A stretch of 13,755 bases of DNA from Thermoleophilia bacterium (GTDB lineage Bacteria > Actinomycetota > Thermoleophilia > Gaiellales > SKUG01), in NCBI GenBank assembly GCA_007122215.1, contig SKUG01000031.1, forward strand, positions 1 through 13,755, written 5' to 3'. The stretch's first letter is position 1. Each line of letters opens with the position of its first letter. Below the pieces are notes generated by a model. It saw only the letters and a list, made by a program, of their open reading frames with translations, did no database searches and was not told where the DNA came from. Made by a program: the position numbers and the translations under genes. This document shows, piece after piece, positions 5,903 through 12,885 of the stretch.

Positions 5903-5966
5903 CATCGGGGGCGCAGCGCGCCCGCTGCGACGTCGATCGTCGCGACGGGACGCTGCGCCCCCGATG
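5903..5966 (-). terminator. Large nested inverted repeat between cysC and rlmN
   Basis: A perfect 16-bp inverted repeat pairs CATCGGGGGCGCAGCG (5903-5918) with 5951-5966. Inside it a second perfect stem pairs GCGACG (5927-5932) with CGTCGC (5938-5943) around TCGAT. The cysC stop lies 21 bp away, so the most likely role is cysC terminator. Its size and nested form exceed what termination needs, and no T-run follows. Confidence 0.7.
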
Positions 5967-5987
5967 GAGCGAAGCGGTGCCGGATGC

Positions 5988-6563
5988 TCAGGCGCCGGTG
6001 GTTGCGGCCTCGCGGTCGTTGACCGGCGCGACCAGGCCGCGCTGCTCGAGGTAGGCGATCACCTGTGCAGCACACTCCTCGGCGGAGTGCTCGGCGGTGT
6101 TGAGCGTGAGCTCGGGTGCCTCGGGTGCCTCGTACGGGTCGCTGACCCCGGTGAAGTTGTCGATCTCACCGGCGAGGGCCTTCTCGTAGAGGCCCTTGGT
6201 GTCGCGCTCGGCGCAGACCTCGACGGGGGCGGTGCAGAAGATCTCGACGAACTCCCCGATCTGGGCGCGGGCACGATCGCGTGCCTCGGCGTAGGGCGAG
6301 ATCGCAGCGACGATGGTGATCGTGTCGTTGCGGGTCAGCAGCTGCGAGACGAAGGCGATGCGGCGGATGTTCTCGTCGCGGTCCTCCTTCGAGAAGCCGA
6401 GGCCCTGGCTGAGGTTGAGCCGGACGATGTCGCCGTCGAGCACCTCGAGGCGGCCGACGCCGCGGCGGCGCAGCTCCTCGGCAACCAGCGCCGAGATGGT
6501 GGACTTGCCTGCCTGGGAGAGGCCGGTGAACCAGAGCGTTGCGCCCGAGTATTCGTAGGACAT
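5988..6563 (-). CDS. cysC: Adenylylsulfate (APS) kinase CysC
   Basis: Phosphorylates APS to PAPS, the universal sulfate donor. The 191-aa stand-alone kinase starts MSYEYSGATLWFTGLSQAGK. The Walker A loop is GLSQAGKST (14-22), with Gln where most members have Gly. LDGD (42-45) binds APS, and DENIRRIAFV and FCTAPVEVCAERDTKGLY are family signatures. The length is normal for an unfused enzyme and no ATP sulfurylase domain is present. GGAAGG precedes the ATG by 10 nt. The sulfotransferase gene ends 97 bp upstream on the same strand, so PAPS made here probably feeds it. No cysD, cysN, sat or cysH lies in view, which argues for a sulfation role rather than sulfate reduction. The open frame extending to 7115 crosses the sulfotransferase gene and is not coding. 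Confidence 0.93.
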   Translation of the reverse strand: MSYEYSGATLWFTGLSQAGKSTISALVAEELRRRGVGRLEVLDGDIVRLNLSQGLGFSKEDRDENIRRIAFVSQLLTRNDTITIVAAISPYAEARDRARAQIGEFVEIFCTAPVEVCAERDTKGLYEKALAGEIDNFTGVSDPYEAPEAPELTLNTAEHSAEECAAQVIAYLEQRGLVAPVNDREAATTGA

Positions 6564-6660
6564 GGTGGGGGTACCTTCCGTGGGGATCCGAGTCGGCCCA
6601 GGCGGCGCGCAGGGCACCGGCGGGCCGTGATGTGCCGCGTAGTGTCGCACACCCGCGCCG

Positions 6661-7584
6661 TCAGTCGCTGAGGTAGCCGAGGTCCCGGGCAAGCGGCCCG
6701 GCCTCGGCGAGCACCTCGTCGAGCCGTGCCCCATCGAGCAGATCCCGGTGACGGCCGACCGAGCGGGCGTGGACCCGGCCGAGGGTCCGCTCGAGGTCTG
6801 CCTGGCGCTCCTCACAGCCCAGGTCTGCTGCAAGCTGCGCCGCAACCGTGGCCGGGTCATGGGCAAGGTCCTCGTAGCGCACGGTGGTGCACCGTCCGGG
6901 CTGCAGCCCGGAGAATGCCTCCCGCACGGCACCCACGTAGCAGCGCCAGGCCCAGCCGCAGCGGCGCTCCTCGCTGGCGGCCTCGAACTCCGCGGCACGC
7001 TCGGGCTCGACCCAGAAGCGGGCGTAGCCGCCGAACGGCTGGCCCGCGTCATCTGCCACGTTTCCCTCGGCGCGTGCGGTGACCGGCCCCTCGGCCGTGC
7101 CGGCAAGCCAGCCACGGTCGATCAGGGAGGCCGCAACGTCGCGGGGATCACGCTGCAGGTGCAGGAAGTGGGCCTGGGGGAACGCCTCGGCGAGCAGCGG
7201 GATGAGGTAGCTCGACTCGGGGGTCTGCTCGATGGCGCGCAGGCCCGCCACGAGCGCCAGGCGCTGGGTGCGAGTGAGGATCCGCCGCAGCTCGGCGACC
7301 AGCCGATCGTGCTCGGCGGAATCGGAGCGCTGGAGGTAGACGTGCGGGGTGGCCGCCTTGAGCAGGTTGACCTCGCCCAGGTCGGCAAACCCTCGCACGC
7401 TGCCGAGCGCACCTGCGGTGAACGAGGTCCCGCTGCGGGGACAGCCCACCACGAACACCATGCGCTCGTCGAGGCGCAGCCCCAGCCGGTGCAGGGGGAA
7501 GCCGCGCTCGCGGGTCGTGCGGCGAACGGTGCGGGCGTGCAGCATGAGCCGGCGGCGGCCGGCGGGAAGTCGGGCATCGAACAT
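6661..7584 (-). CDS. PAPS-dependent sulfotransferase
   Basis: Transfers sulfate from PAPS to an unknown acceptor, in the cytoplasm. The 307-aa protein has both PAPS signatures: the 5'-phosphosulfate loop GCPRSGTSF (47-55) and the 3'-phosphate site RDPRDVAASL (145-154, with R145 and S153 as expected ligands). It belongs to the broad sulfotransferase family seen in actinobacterial glycolipid and natural-product sulfation. The acceptor cannot be read from sequence. No signal peptide or membrane segment is evident. The start MFDARLPAGR is chosen because the upstream open frame to 7698 overlaps the divergent gene. There is no Shine-Dalgarno; TATCAT ends 9 nt before the ATG, suggesting a leaderless or near-leaderless transcript. 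Adjacent cysC downstream supplies PAPS. Confidence 0.9.
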   Translation of the reverse strand: MFDARLPAGRRRLMLHARTVRRTTRERGFPLHRLGLRLDERMVFVVGCPRSGTSFTAGALGSVRGFADLGEVNLLKAATPHVYLQRSDSAEHDRLVAELRRILTRTQRLALVAGLRAIEQTPESSYLIPLLAEAFPQAHFLHLQRDPRDVAASLIDRGWLAGTAEGPVTARAEGNVADDAGQPFGGYARFWVEPERAAEFEAASEERRCGWAWRCYVGAVREAFSGLQPGRCTTVRYEDLAHDPATVAAQLAADLGCEERQADLERTLGRVHARSVGRHRDLLDGARLDEVLAEAGPLARDLGYLSD

Positions 7585-7666
7585 TGCCGGCGGATGATAC
7601 GCGAGCGGGCCTGCAGCAGGGGCGGGCTGTATCCTGCGCGTGGAAGGTCCGTGCAAGGAGCACGCC

Positions 7667-8077
7667 ATGTTTCGTGACGCAGGCAACATCGACGACATGC
7701 GGTCCTACGCGAGAAGGGCGCTCAGCGACGACGACCTGCAGCGCAACGTGCTGCGGGCCGTGCGCGCGGCACGCCAGGTCTACGACGACCTCTCCGGCGA
7801 GGCTCCCGCGGATGCAGCACGGAAGGTCGCATCACCGAGGGATCCAGTGCACAAGGAACTCGACAACGCCGTCACCAACCTCTCCGAGGCCATGCTGCGC
7901 ATGAGCGGGCGGGCACCGCGCCGTCCACAGCGCAGCTGGAAGCCCTTCGCGTTCGGGGCGGCGGCGATGTTCGTGCTCTTCAACCCGGCAACGGGCCCGT
8001 CCACGCGCAAGTGGCTCAAGGACCACATCATCGGCTCCGAGGAGGAGTTCGACTACCAGGCGCCCGAGTACTACTAG
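7667..8077 (+). CDS. Small single-pass membrane protein of unknown function
   Basis: 136 aa from MFRDAGNIDD, chosen because AAGGAG lies exactly 6 nt before this ATG; an in-frame ATG at 7640 has no such site. Residues 1-80 are charged and helical-looking (SDDDLQRNVLRAVRAARQVY), followed by a basic Pro/Arg linker (81-92) and one hydrophobic segment at about 93-109 (FAFGAAAMFVLFNP). The acidic, tyrosine-containing tail is GSEEEFDYQAPEYY. By positive charge before the segment, the N-terminal part is probably cytoplasmic. I do not recognise a family. It is divergent from the sulfotransferase (82-bp shared spacer) and convergent with the M23 peptidase. Strong GC3 bias and the perfect ribosome site make it a real gene. 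Confidence 0.8.
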   Translation: MFRDAGNIDDMRSYARRALSDDDLQRNVLRAVRAARQVYDDLSGEAPADAARKVASPRDPVHKELDNAVTNLSEAMLRMSGRAPRRPQRSWKPFAFGAAAMFVLFNPATGPSTRKWLKDHIIGSEEEFDYQAPEYY

Positions 8078-8088
8078 CGCCGGGCAGG

Positions 8089-8135
8089 TCGCTGCGCGCG
8101 GCCGGATCCATGCTTCGCCCTCCACGGCGCAGCGA
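8089..8135. terminator. Bidirectional hairpin between convergent genes
   Basis: TCGCTGCGC (8089-8097) and GCGCAGCGA (8127-8135) are perfect complements around a 29-nt loop. The hairpin fills the 62-bp space between the stop of the small membrane protein gene (+) and that of the M23 peptidase gene (-). Confidence 0.6.
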
Positions 8136-8139
8136 TCGC

Positions 8140-9651
8140 CTAGAGGAGCACGCTGCCATCCAGCTGCGCAGCGACGGGATCCTCCGGTGTCTCCACCCCA
8201 GCCAGCGGATCGTCCGCGAGGCCGCTCACCGAGGAGATGTCGCTGCTGCCCAGCGGGGCGCCTGCCGGAATGGCCCGGAGCATGCCGGCGCCATCGGCTG
8301 ACACGGGAACGCCCCGGATCCACGCGTTGAGGAAGAAGTAGGGGTTGCGGACCTGCCCCTTCGAGTCGTGGATCTCGAAGTGCAGGTGTGGCGGAGTTCC
8401 CTTCGCGTTACCGGTGTCCCCCACGAACCCGATCACCTCACCGGCGCGAACGAACGCACCGTCCCGCGCGACCGGCGCGAAGGCCGAGAGGTGGGCGTAG
8501 TAGAAGCTGTTGCCCCAGGCATCGTGCAGCCACAGCCGATGGCCACCCAGGGAGTTCCAGCCCACGCGGTCGAGCACGCCATCGGCGATCGCGACGATGG
8601 GGGTGCCGATCGGGGCGAAGATGTCGGTGGCTCGGTGCATCCCCGTGCTGCGGGCCCCGAAGAAGTCGTTGCTGTAGCTGGCCTCGCCCAGGACGGGGAA
8701 GACGTACCCGTCGAGGTTGCCGCGAGGCCGTGGGGCGTTCGCCCGGACCGGTGCCGGCTGGCGGGGGATGCCCTCGGATGGATGCGCCACGCCGGGGATC
8801 ACGCGGCGCCCACCGAAGGGCTTGCCGGCGGCATCCGCAGGGGCCCCCGCGCTGGTGGGGGCATCCCCGTCGGTGGATGTCGGGGCGTCACTTCCGCCGG
8901 CGCGCTGCTGGCGGACACCGACGTCGATGCCGGCCACCAGCACCTCGCTGCCTGCCGGCAGGCCCGCAGCGCGCTGGGTCAGGCGCAGGCGCAGGATCGA
9001 GCTGGAGGTCCGGTGGCGGGGCCCTGTCGCGTCGTCACCTGCCGGAGCCGCGCCGACGATGGCCTGCTCGTTGATGGTCAGGGTGCCGACCCCCGGAACG
9101 ATGGTCCGGGAGTTCGGGGAGGTGCCGACCGGCTCGCCATCGACCGTCACCACGAGCGTGGAGCTGGCCGATGCCTGGCTGCGGGCCGTGCCCCCGGAGA
9201 TCCCGGCCTGCCCGTCGAGGCCGACCTGCCGGGCGACGATCCGGCCACCCAGCAGGGAGACGCTGCCAACGGCCACCTGGGCCCCCGCAGACCGCTCGCC
9301 CGTGCGGGCCTCGGCCCGCAGGCCGGTTGCCCGGATGATCGATCCGTCTGCCGGCAGCAGGAAGCTGGCCTCGCTGCGGCGCTGCCGGACGCCCGCTGCG
9401 CTGCCGGCCGTTACGCTCGCTGCCTGGTCGATCCGCCCGGACGGACGGGTCACGCGAACGGCAACGGCCTGGGAGGACGCCTGGACGGGCAGCTGCCCCG
9501 GCGCCGACTCAGTGAGGGCTGCAACAGGGCGCAGGGCCGACGTCACGACGAAGGCCGCGGCCAGCAGCCCGGCGATCGCAAGCAGCGACCAGCGGTGCGG
9601 CAGGGTGATCCCCGCCCGCGTGCGCGTCGCGTGCTCGTTCCAGGTCTCCAT
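8140..9651 (-). CDS. Exported M23-family metallopeptidase (LytM-like)
   Basis: Predicted zinc endopeptidase acting on peptidoglycan or another extracellular peptide. About 503 aa from METWNEHATR. An Arg-containing n-region and a hydrophobic segment at about 22-45 form a signal anchor or signal peptide. Residues about 50-250 are Ala/Gly/Val-rich and beta-like, with a GVGTLTINEQ turn and an LRLTQRAAGLPAGSEVLVAG strand pair; the fold is not recognised. A Pro/Ala-rich linker (255-310) leads to the M23 domain (about 315-445). Zinc ligands H339 and D343 (MHRATD) and H424, with catalytic H387 (YYAHL) and H422 (HLHFE), are all present, so it should be active. The last 60 residues are a disordered tail. 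The start is uncertain: an ATG 12 bp upstream (9663) is possible and neither has a strong Shine-Dalgarno. Confidence 0.88.
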   Translation of the reverse strand: METWNEHATRTRAGITLPHRWSLLAIAGLLAAAFVVTSALRPVAALTESAPGQLPVQASSQAVAVRVTRPSGRIDQAASVTAGSAAGVRQRRSEASFLLPADGSIIRATGLRAEARTGERSAGAQVAVGSVSLLGGRIVARQVGLDGQAGISGGTARSQASASSTLVVTVDGEPVGTSPNSRTIVPGVGTLTINEQAIVGAAPAGDDATGPRHRTSSSILRLRLTQRAAGLPAGSEVLVAGIDVGVRQQRAGGSDAPTSTDGDAPTSAGAPADAAGKPFGGRRVIPGVAHPSEGIPRQPAPVRANAPRPRGNLDGYVFPVLGEASYSNDFFGARSTGMHRATDIFAPIGTPIVAIADGVLDRVGWNSLGGHRLWLHDAWGNSFYYAHLSAFAPVARDGAFVRAGEVIGFVGDTGNAKGTPPHLHFEIHDSKGQVRNPYFFLNAWIRGVPVSADGAGMLRAIPAGAPLGSSDISSVSGLADDPLAGVETPEDPVAAQLDGSVLL

Positions 9652-9774
9652 CGACAGGTGCATCGGCAGCACTGCCGGGATCCTCAACCCAGCCCAAGCA
9701 TCCCCTGCCAGATGCAATGCCGGGTGTGCCAGGGAGGACACCTGCCACGCGTCCACCCCGGACGGTGCCGTAGC

Positions 9775-10770
9775 TCACGATGGCGGCGGGCCCGGGATGG
9801 CGCGCATCTCGCTCGTGGTCGCGACCAGGGGGATCTCGCCGGTGCGGTGCCCCTCCTGGGCCTGGAAGCGGGGCAGCACCACCTGGTGCAGGTACTCGTC
9901 GAAGGCCGATGCATCGAGGTTGAAGACGTGGATGGGACCGACGACCAGCCCGCCGAGCTCGTGCTCGAGCTGGGCGGGGAGCGTGCGCTCGGCCAGCCAC
10001 TCGAGGCTGGGCGGCACGACCGCGCGGATGCGCAGGTGCGACACGCGCCGCCCCTCCAGCGAGCGGGCCTCGACCAGTGCCGGACCGGTGAGGAAGAGGT
10101 TCTGGTGGTAGGCCCGCAGGCGGGCGCAGACCCGCTCGACGCGGCTGCGGGCCTGCTCCAGGCGGGCGGCCGGGACGAAGAGCTCGACCTCGAAGTCCCG
10201 GTAGCCATCCTCGACCTTCACGATCTCCTCGATCGAGCCGTTGAGGACGGTGATCCGATCTCCGTTGAAGGACCGCAGCACGGTCGTGCGCAGGGCGAAC
10301 TCCTCCACCACGCCGGCGACGTCGTTGCCCGGGAGGATCAGGTAGTCACCGACCCGGTACTGGCGCTCGAACAGCAGCAGCCCGCCGGCGATCATGTCGG
10401 CCAGGACGCGGTTCAGGCCCCATCCCACGATGATCACCAGGACGCCGATGCCGATCGCAGCGGGGATGGCACCGCCGCTGGCCACGGCGGCGATGGCCAC
10501 CACGGCACCGGCAGACACGGTGTAGGTGATCAGGCTCCGCAGCACGCTCGCGCGGGTGCGCTGGGCCTTGGAGCGGGCGATCTGCGCGCGGCTGGTGGGA
10601 TCCTGGTCGCGGCGGCGGTTCCACCATGCCGTCACCACCCAGTGTCCCAGGCGCACGGCCAGGATCGCGCCGATGGCGATGGCGAGCACCTGCAGCAGCG
10701 GCGTGCTGCTGGCCACGGCATCACGCAGCGTGTCAGTCAGCCCCTCGGTCGTGGGCACGGCAGCCAGCAT
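9775..10770 (-). CDS. Small MscS-type mechanosensitive ion channel
   Basis: Inner-membrane channel that opens under tension to release solutes on hypo-osmotic shock. 331 aa with three membrane helices: about 25-48, 76-98 and the Gly/Ala-rich pore helix 102-133. The pore helix runs into LLLFERQYRVGDYL (131-144), the classic MscS beta-domain entry. GVVEEFALRTTVLRSFNGD and VLNGSI follow the family pattern, although the usual PNG is LNG here. The C-terminal alpha/beta vestibule domain extends to about 290. The ATG lies only 5 nt after the acs stop, so translation is probably coupled and both genes share a transcript. The physiological reason for pairing a channel with acetate activation is unclear. 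No other start competes. Confidence 0.92.
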   Translation of the reverse strand: MLAAVPTTEGLTDTLRDAVASSTPLLQVLAIAIGAILAVRLGHWVVTAWWNRRRDQDPTSRAQIARSKAQRTRASVLRSLITYTVSAGAVVAIAAVASGGAIPAAIGIGVLVIIVGWGLNRVLADMIAGGLLLFERQYRVGDYLILPGNDVAGVVEEFALRTTVLRSFNGDRITVLNGSIEEIVKVEDGYRDFEVELFVPAARLEQARSRVERVCARLRAYHQNLFLTGPALVEARSLEGRRVSHLRIRAVVPPSLEWLAERTLPAQLEHELGGLVVGPIHVFNLDASAFDEYLHQVVLPRFQAQEGHRTGEIPLVATTSEMRAIPGPPPS

Positions 10771-10775
10771 GGGTG

Positions 10776-12755
10776 TCAGCCGCGGCTGCGGACCTGCTCG
10801 GCGAGGGCGTCCACCACCGTCGGGTCCTGGAGGGTGGTGGTGTCGCCGAGCTCGCGGCCCTCGGCGATGTCACGCAGCAGCCGGCGCATGATCTTGCCCG
10901 AACGGGTCTTGGGGACCTCCGGGGTGAAGAGCACCATGTGCGGGCGGGCAAACTTGCCGATGCGCTCGGACACGTGGGCGTTCAGCTCCCCGATCAGCTC
11001 GTCGCTGGCCTCGTGGTGGCCCTCGAGCACGACGTAGGCCACCACGCACTCGCCGGTGAGCTCGTGGGAGCGCCCGACGACTGCGGCCTCGGCGATGGCC
11101 GGGTGCTCGACGAGCGCGCTCTCCACCTCGGTCGTGGACAGGCGATGACCGGAGACGTTCATCACGTCGTCGACCCGGCCGAGCACCCAGAGGTAGCCAT
11201 CCTCGTCGATCTTCGCGCCGTCACCGACGAAGTAGCGCCCCGGGACCTGGCTCCAGTAGGTCTCGACGAAGCGCTCCGGGTTGCCCCAGATGCCGCGGGC
11301 CATGCCAGGCCAGGGCCGGTCGATGGTCAGGTAGCCACCATGGCCGCGGCCCACGGGCTCGCCCTGCTCGTCGACGACCGAGACCTCGATCCCGGGCAGC
11401 GCCTGGGTGGCAGAGCCGGGCTTGGTGCGCGTGAGGCCGGGCAGGGGGCTGACCATGATGTGACCCGTCTCGGTCTGCCACCACGTGTCGACGATCGGGC
11501 AGCGCTCGGCGCCGATGCGCTCGTGGTACCACATCCAGGCCTCGGGGTTGATGGGCTCACCGACCGACCCGAGCAGGCGCAGCGAGCTGAGGTCGTGCCG
11601 CGCCGGGTGCTCGTCACCCCACTTGATGAATGCGCGGATGGCCGTGGGTGCCGTGTAGAAGATGGAAACCCCATACTCGGCGACGATCGACCACAGCCGA
11701 TCCTTGTCGGGCCAGTCCGGCGCGCCCTCGTAGATCACGCTGGTGACGCCGTTGGAGAGGGGGCCGTAGACGATGTAGCTGTGCCCGGTGACCCATCCGA
11801 TGTCTGCGGCACACCAGTAGACGTCGTCGTCCTTGAGGTCGAAGACCATGTTGGCGGTGGCGTGGGCGCCGGTGAGGTAGCCGCCGGTGGTGTGCATGAT
11901 GCCCTTGGGCTTGGCGGTCGTGCCGGAGGTGTAGAGCAGGAACAGCAGGTCCTCGCTGTCCATCGCCTCGGGGGCACACTCGGCCTGCTGGCGACCGACG
12001 ATCTCGTGCCACCAGTGGTCGCGGCCGTCGGTCCACGGGGTGTCATGCCCCTGCAGGCGCCGGTAGCAGAGGACCGACTCGACCTGCTGGCCGTCGGTCG
12101 CCGCCATCCGCACGGCCTCGTCGGTGGCGGCCTTGAGCTCGACGACCTTCCCGCGGCGGTAGCCACCGTCGGCGGTGATCACGACCTTGGCGCTGGCGTC
12201 GACGATCCGGTCGGCGAGTGCCTGGGAGGAGAAGCCACCGAAGACGACGCTGTGGGCTGCTCCGATGCGGGCACAGGCCAGCATCGCAACCGGCAGCTCC
12301 ACCACCATGGGCATGTAGATCGCCACGCGGTCCCCGCGCTGCACGCCGAGCTCACGCAGGGCGTTGGCACAGCGGCTGACCTCCTCGAGCAGCTGCGCGT
12401 AGGTGACCGAGCGACGCTCCCCGTCCTCGCCCTGCCAGTGGAAGGCAACGCGCTGTCCGAGCCCGCGCTCGACGTGCCGGTCGAGGCAATTGACCGAGGC
12501 GTTGAGCTGGCCGTCGGCGAACCAGCGGGCAAACGGGGCATCGGACCAGTCCAGCCCCTGGGTGAAGGGCCGGGACCACTCGAGCTCGCGCGCCCACGCC
12601 GCCCAGTAGGCCTCGGGGTCGGCGGCGGCCGTCTCCCAGACCTTCGGGTCTGCGACGTTGGCGCGCTCGACGAACGACGCCGGCGGATCGAAGGTGCGGT
12701 CCTCGCTGAGGAGGTTCTCGATGGCATCCCTGGACTCGACGGCTGCGTCAGACAT
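10776..12755 (-). CDS. acs: Acetyl-CoA synthetase (AMP-forming)
   Basis: Converts acetate, ATP and CoA to acetyl-CoA through acetyl-AMP in the cytoplasm. 659 aa, close to the usual 650. The ATP loop YTSGTTAKPKG is at 275-285. DTWWQTETG (423-431) contains W426, equivalent to the tryptophan that limits the pocket to acetate. GDGAKIDEDGYLWVLGRVDD (511-530) is the hinge region, and PKTRSGKIMRR carries K621, the conserved catalytic lysine that Pat/CobB-type systems acetylate. One small departure is TETGH where most members have TETGG. The start MSDAAVESRD is supported by GAGAGGGAA just upstream; the frame beyond to 12950 has no coding character. mscS follows after 5 nt. A possible -10 (TAGTAT) lies 51 bp before the ATG. 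Confidence 0.96.
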   Translation of the reverse strand: MSDAAVESRDAIENLLSEDRTFDPPASFVERANVADPKVWETAAADPEAYWAAWARELEWSRPFTQGLDWSDAPFARWFADGQLNASVNCLDRHVERGLGQRVAFHWQGEDGERRSVTYAQLLEEVSRCANALRELGVQRGDRVAIYMPMVVELPVAMLACARIGAAHSVVFGGFSSQALADRIVDASAKVVITADGGYRRGKVVELKAATDEAVRMAATDGQQVESVLCYRRLQGHDTPWTDGRDHWWHEIVGRQQAECAPEAMDSEDLLFLLYTSGTTAKPKGIMHTTGGYLTGAHATANMVFDLKDDDVYWCAADIGWVTGHSYIVYGPLSNGVTSVIYEGAPDWPDKDRLWSIVAEYGVSIFYTAPTAIRAFIKWGDEHPARHDLSSLRLLGSVGEPINPEAWMWYHERIGAERCPIVDTWWQTETGHIMVSPLPGLTRTKPGSATQALPGIEVSVVDEQGEPVGRGHGGYLTIDRPWPGMARGIWGNPERFVETYWSQVPGRYFVGDGAKIDEDGYLWVLGRVDDVMNVSGHRLSTTEVESALVEHPAIAEAAVVGRSHELTGECVVAYVVLEGHHEASDELIGELNAHVSERIGKFARPHMVLFTPEVPKTRSGKIMRRLLRDIAEGRELGDTTTLQDPTVVDALAEQVRSRG

Positions 12756-12805
12756 GGTTCCCTCTCGATGGTGCGGCTGTAGGCCGATGCTTCCTCGGCG
12801 GCTTG

Positions 12806-12811
12806 ATACTA
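12806..12811 (-). promoter_or_regulatory. Candidate -10 element of acs
   Basis: TAGTAT on the minus strand lies 50 bp before the acs ATG and is the only AT-rich hexamer in this 130-bp spacer. No good -35 is seen at 16-18 bp, so the call rests on the TANNNT form and position only. Confidence 0.35.
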
Positions 12812-12837
12812 CCGTGACCTGTCCGCCAGCTGCCCGG

Positions 12838-12852
12838 GGCCGCGGGGCGGCC
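12838..12852 (-). terminator. Hairpin between the two synthetase genes
   Basis: GGCCGC (12838-12843), GGG and GCGGCC (12847-12852) form a perfect 6-bp stem 33 nt downstream of the second synthetase stop and upstream of the acs promoter candidate. It could separate the two transcription units. Confidence 0.4.
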
Positions 12853-12885
12853 AGGTTGCATCCGACCGTCCCGTGGAGCGCGACC

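Noticed and set aside
8368..11037. 889-codon open frame on the plus strand
   Set aside because: It is antisense to the M23, mscS and acs genes, and its His/Gln/Gly/Asp-rich composition is the usual shadow of GC-rich coding on the other strand.
10626..12782. 718-codon open frame on the plus strand
   Set aside because: Antisense shadow of acs, whose motifs are complete on the minus strand.
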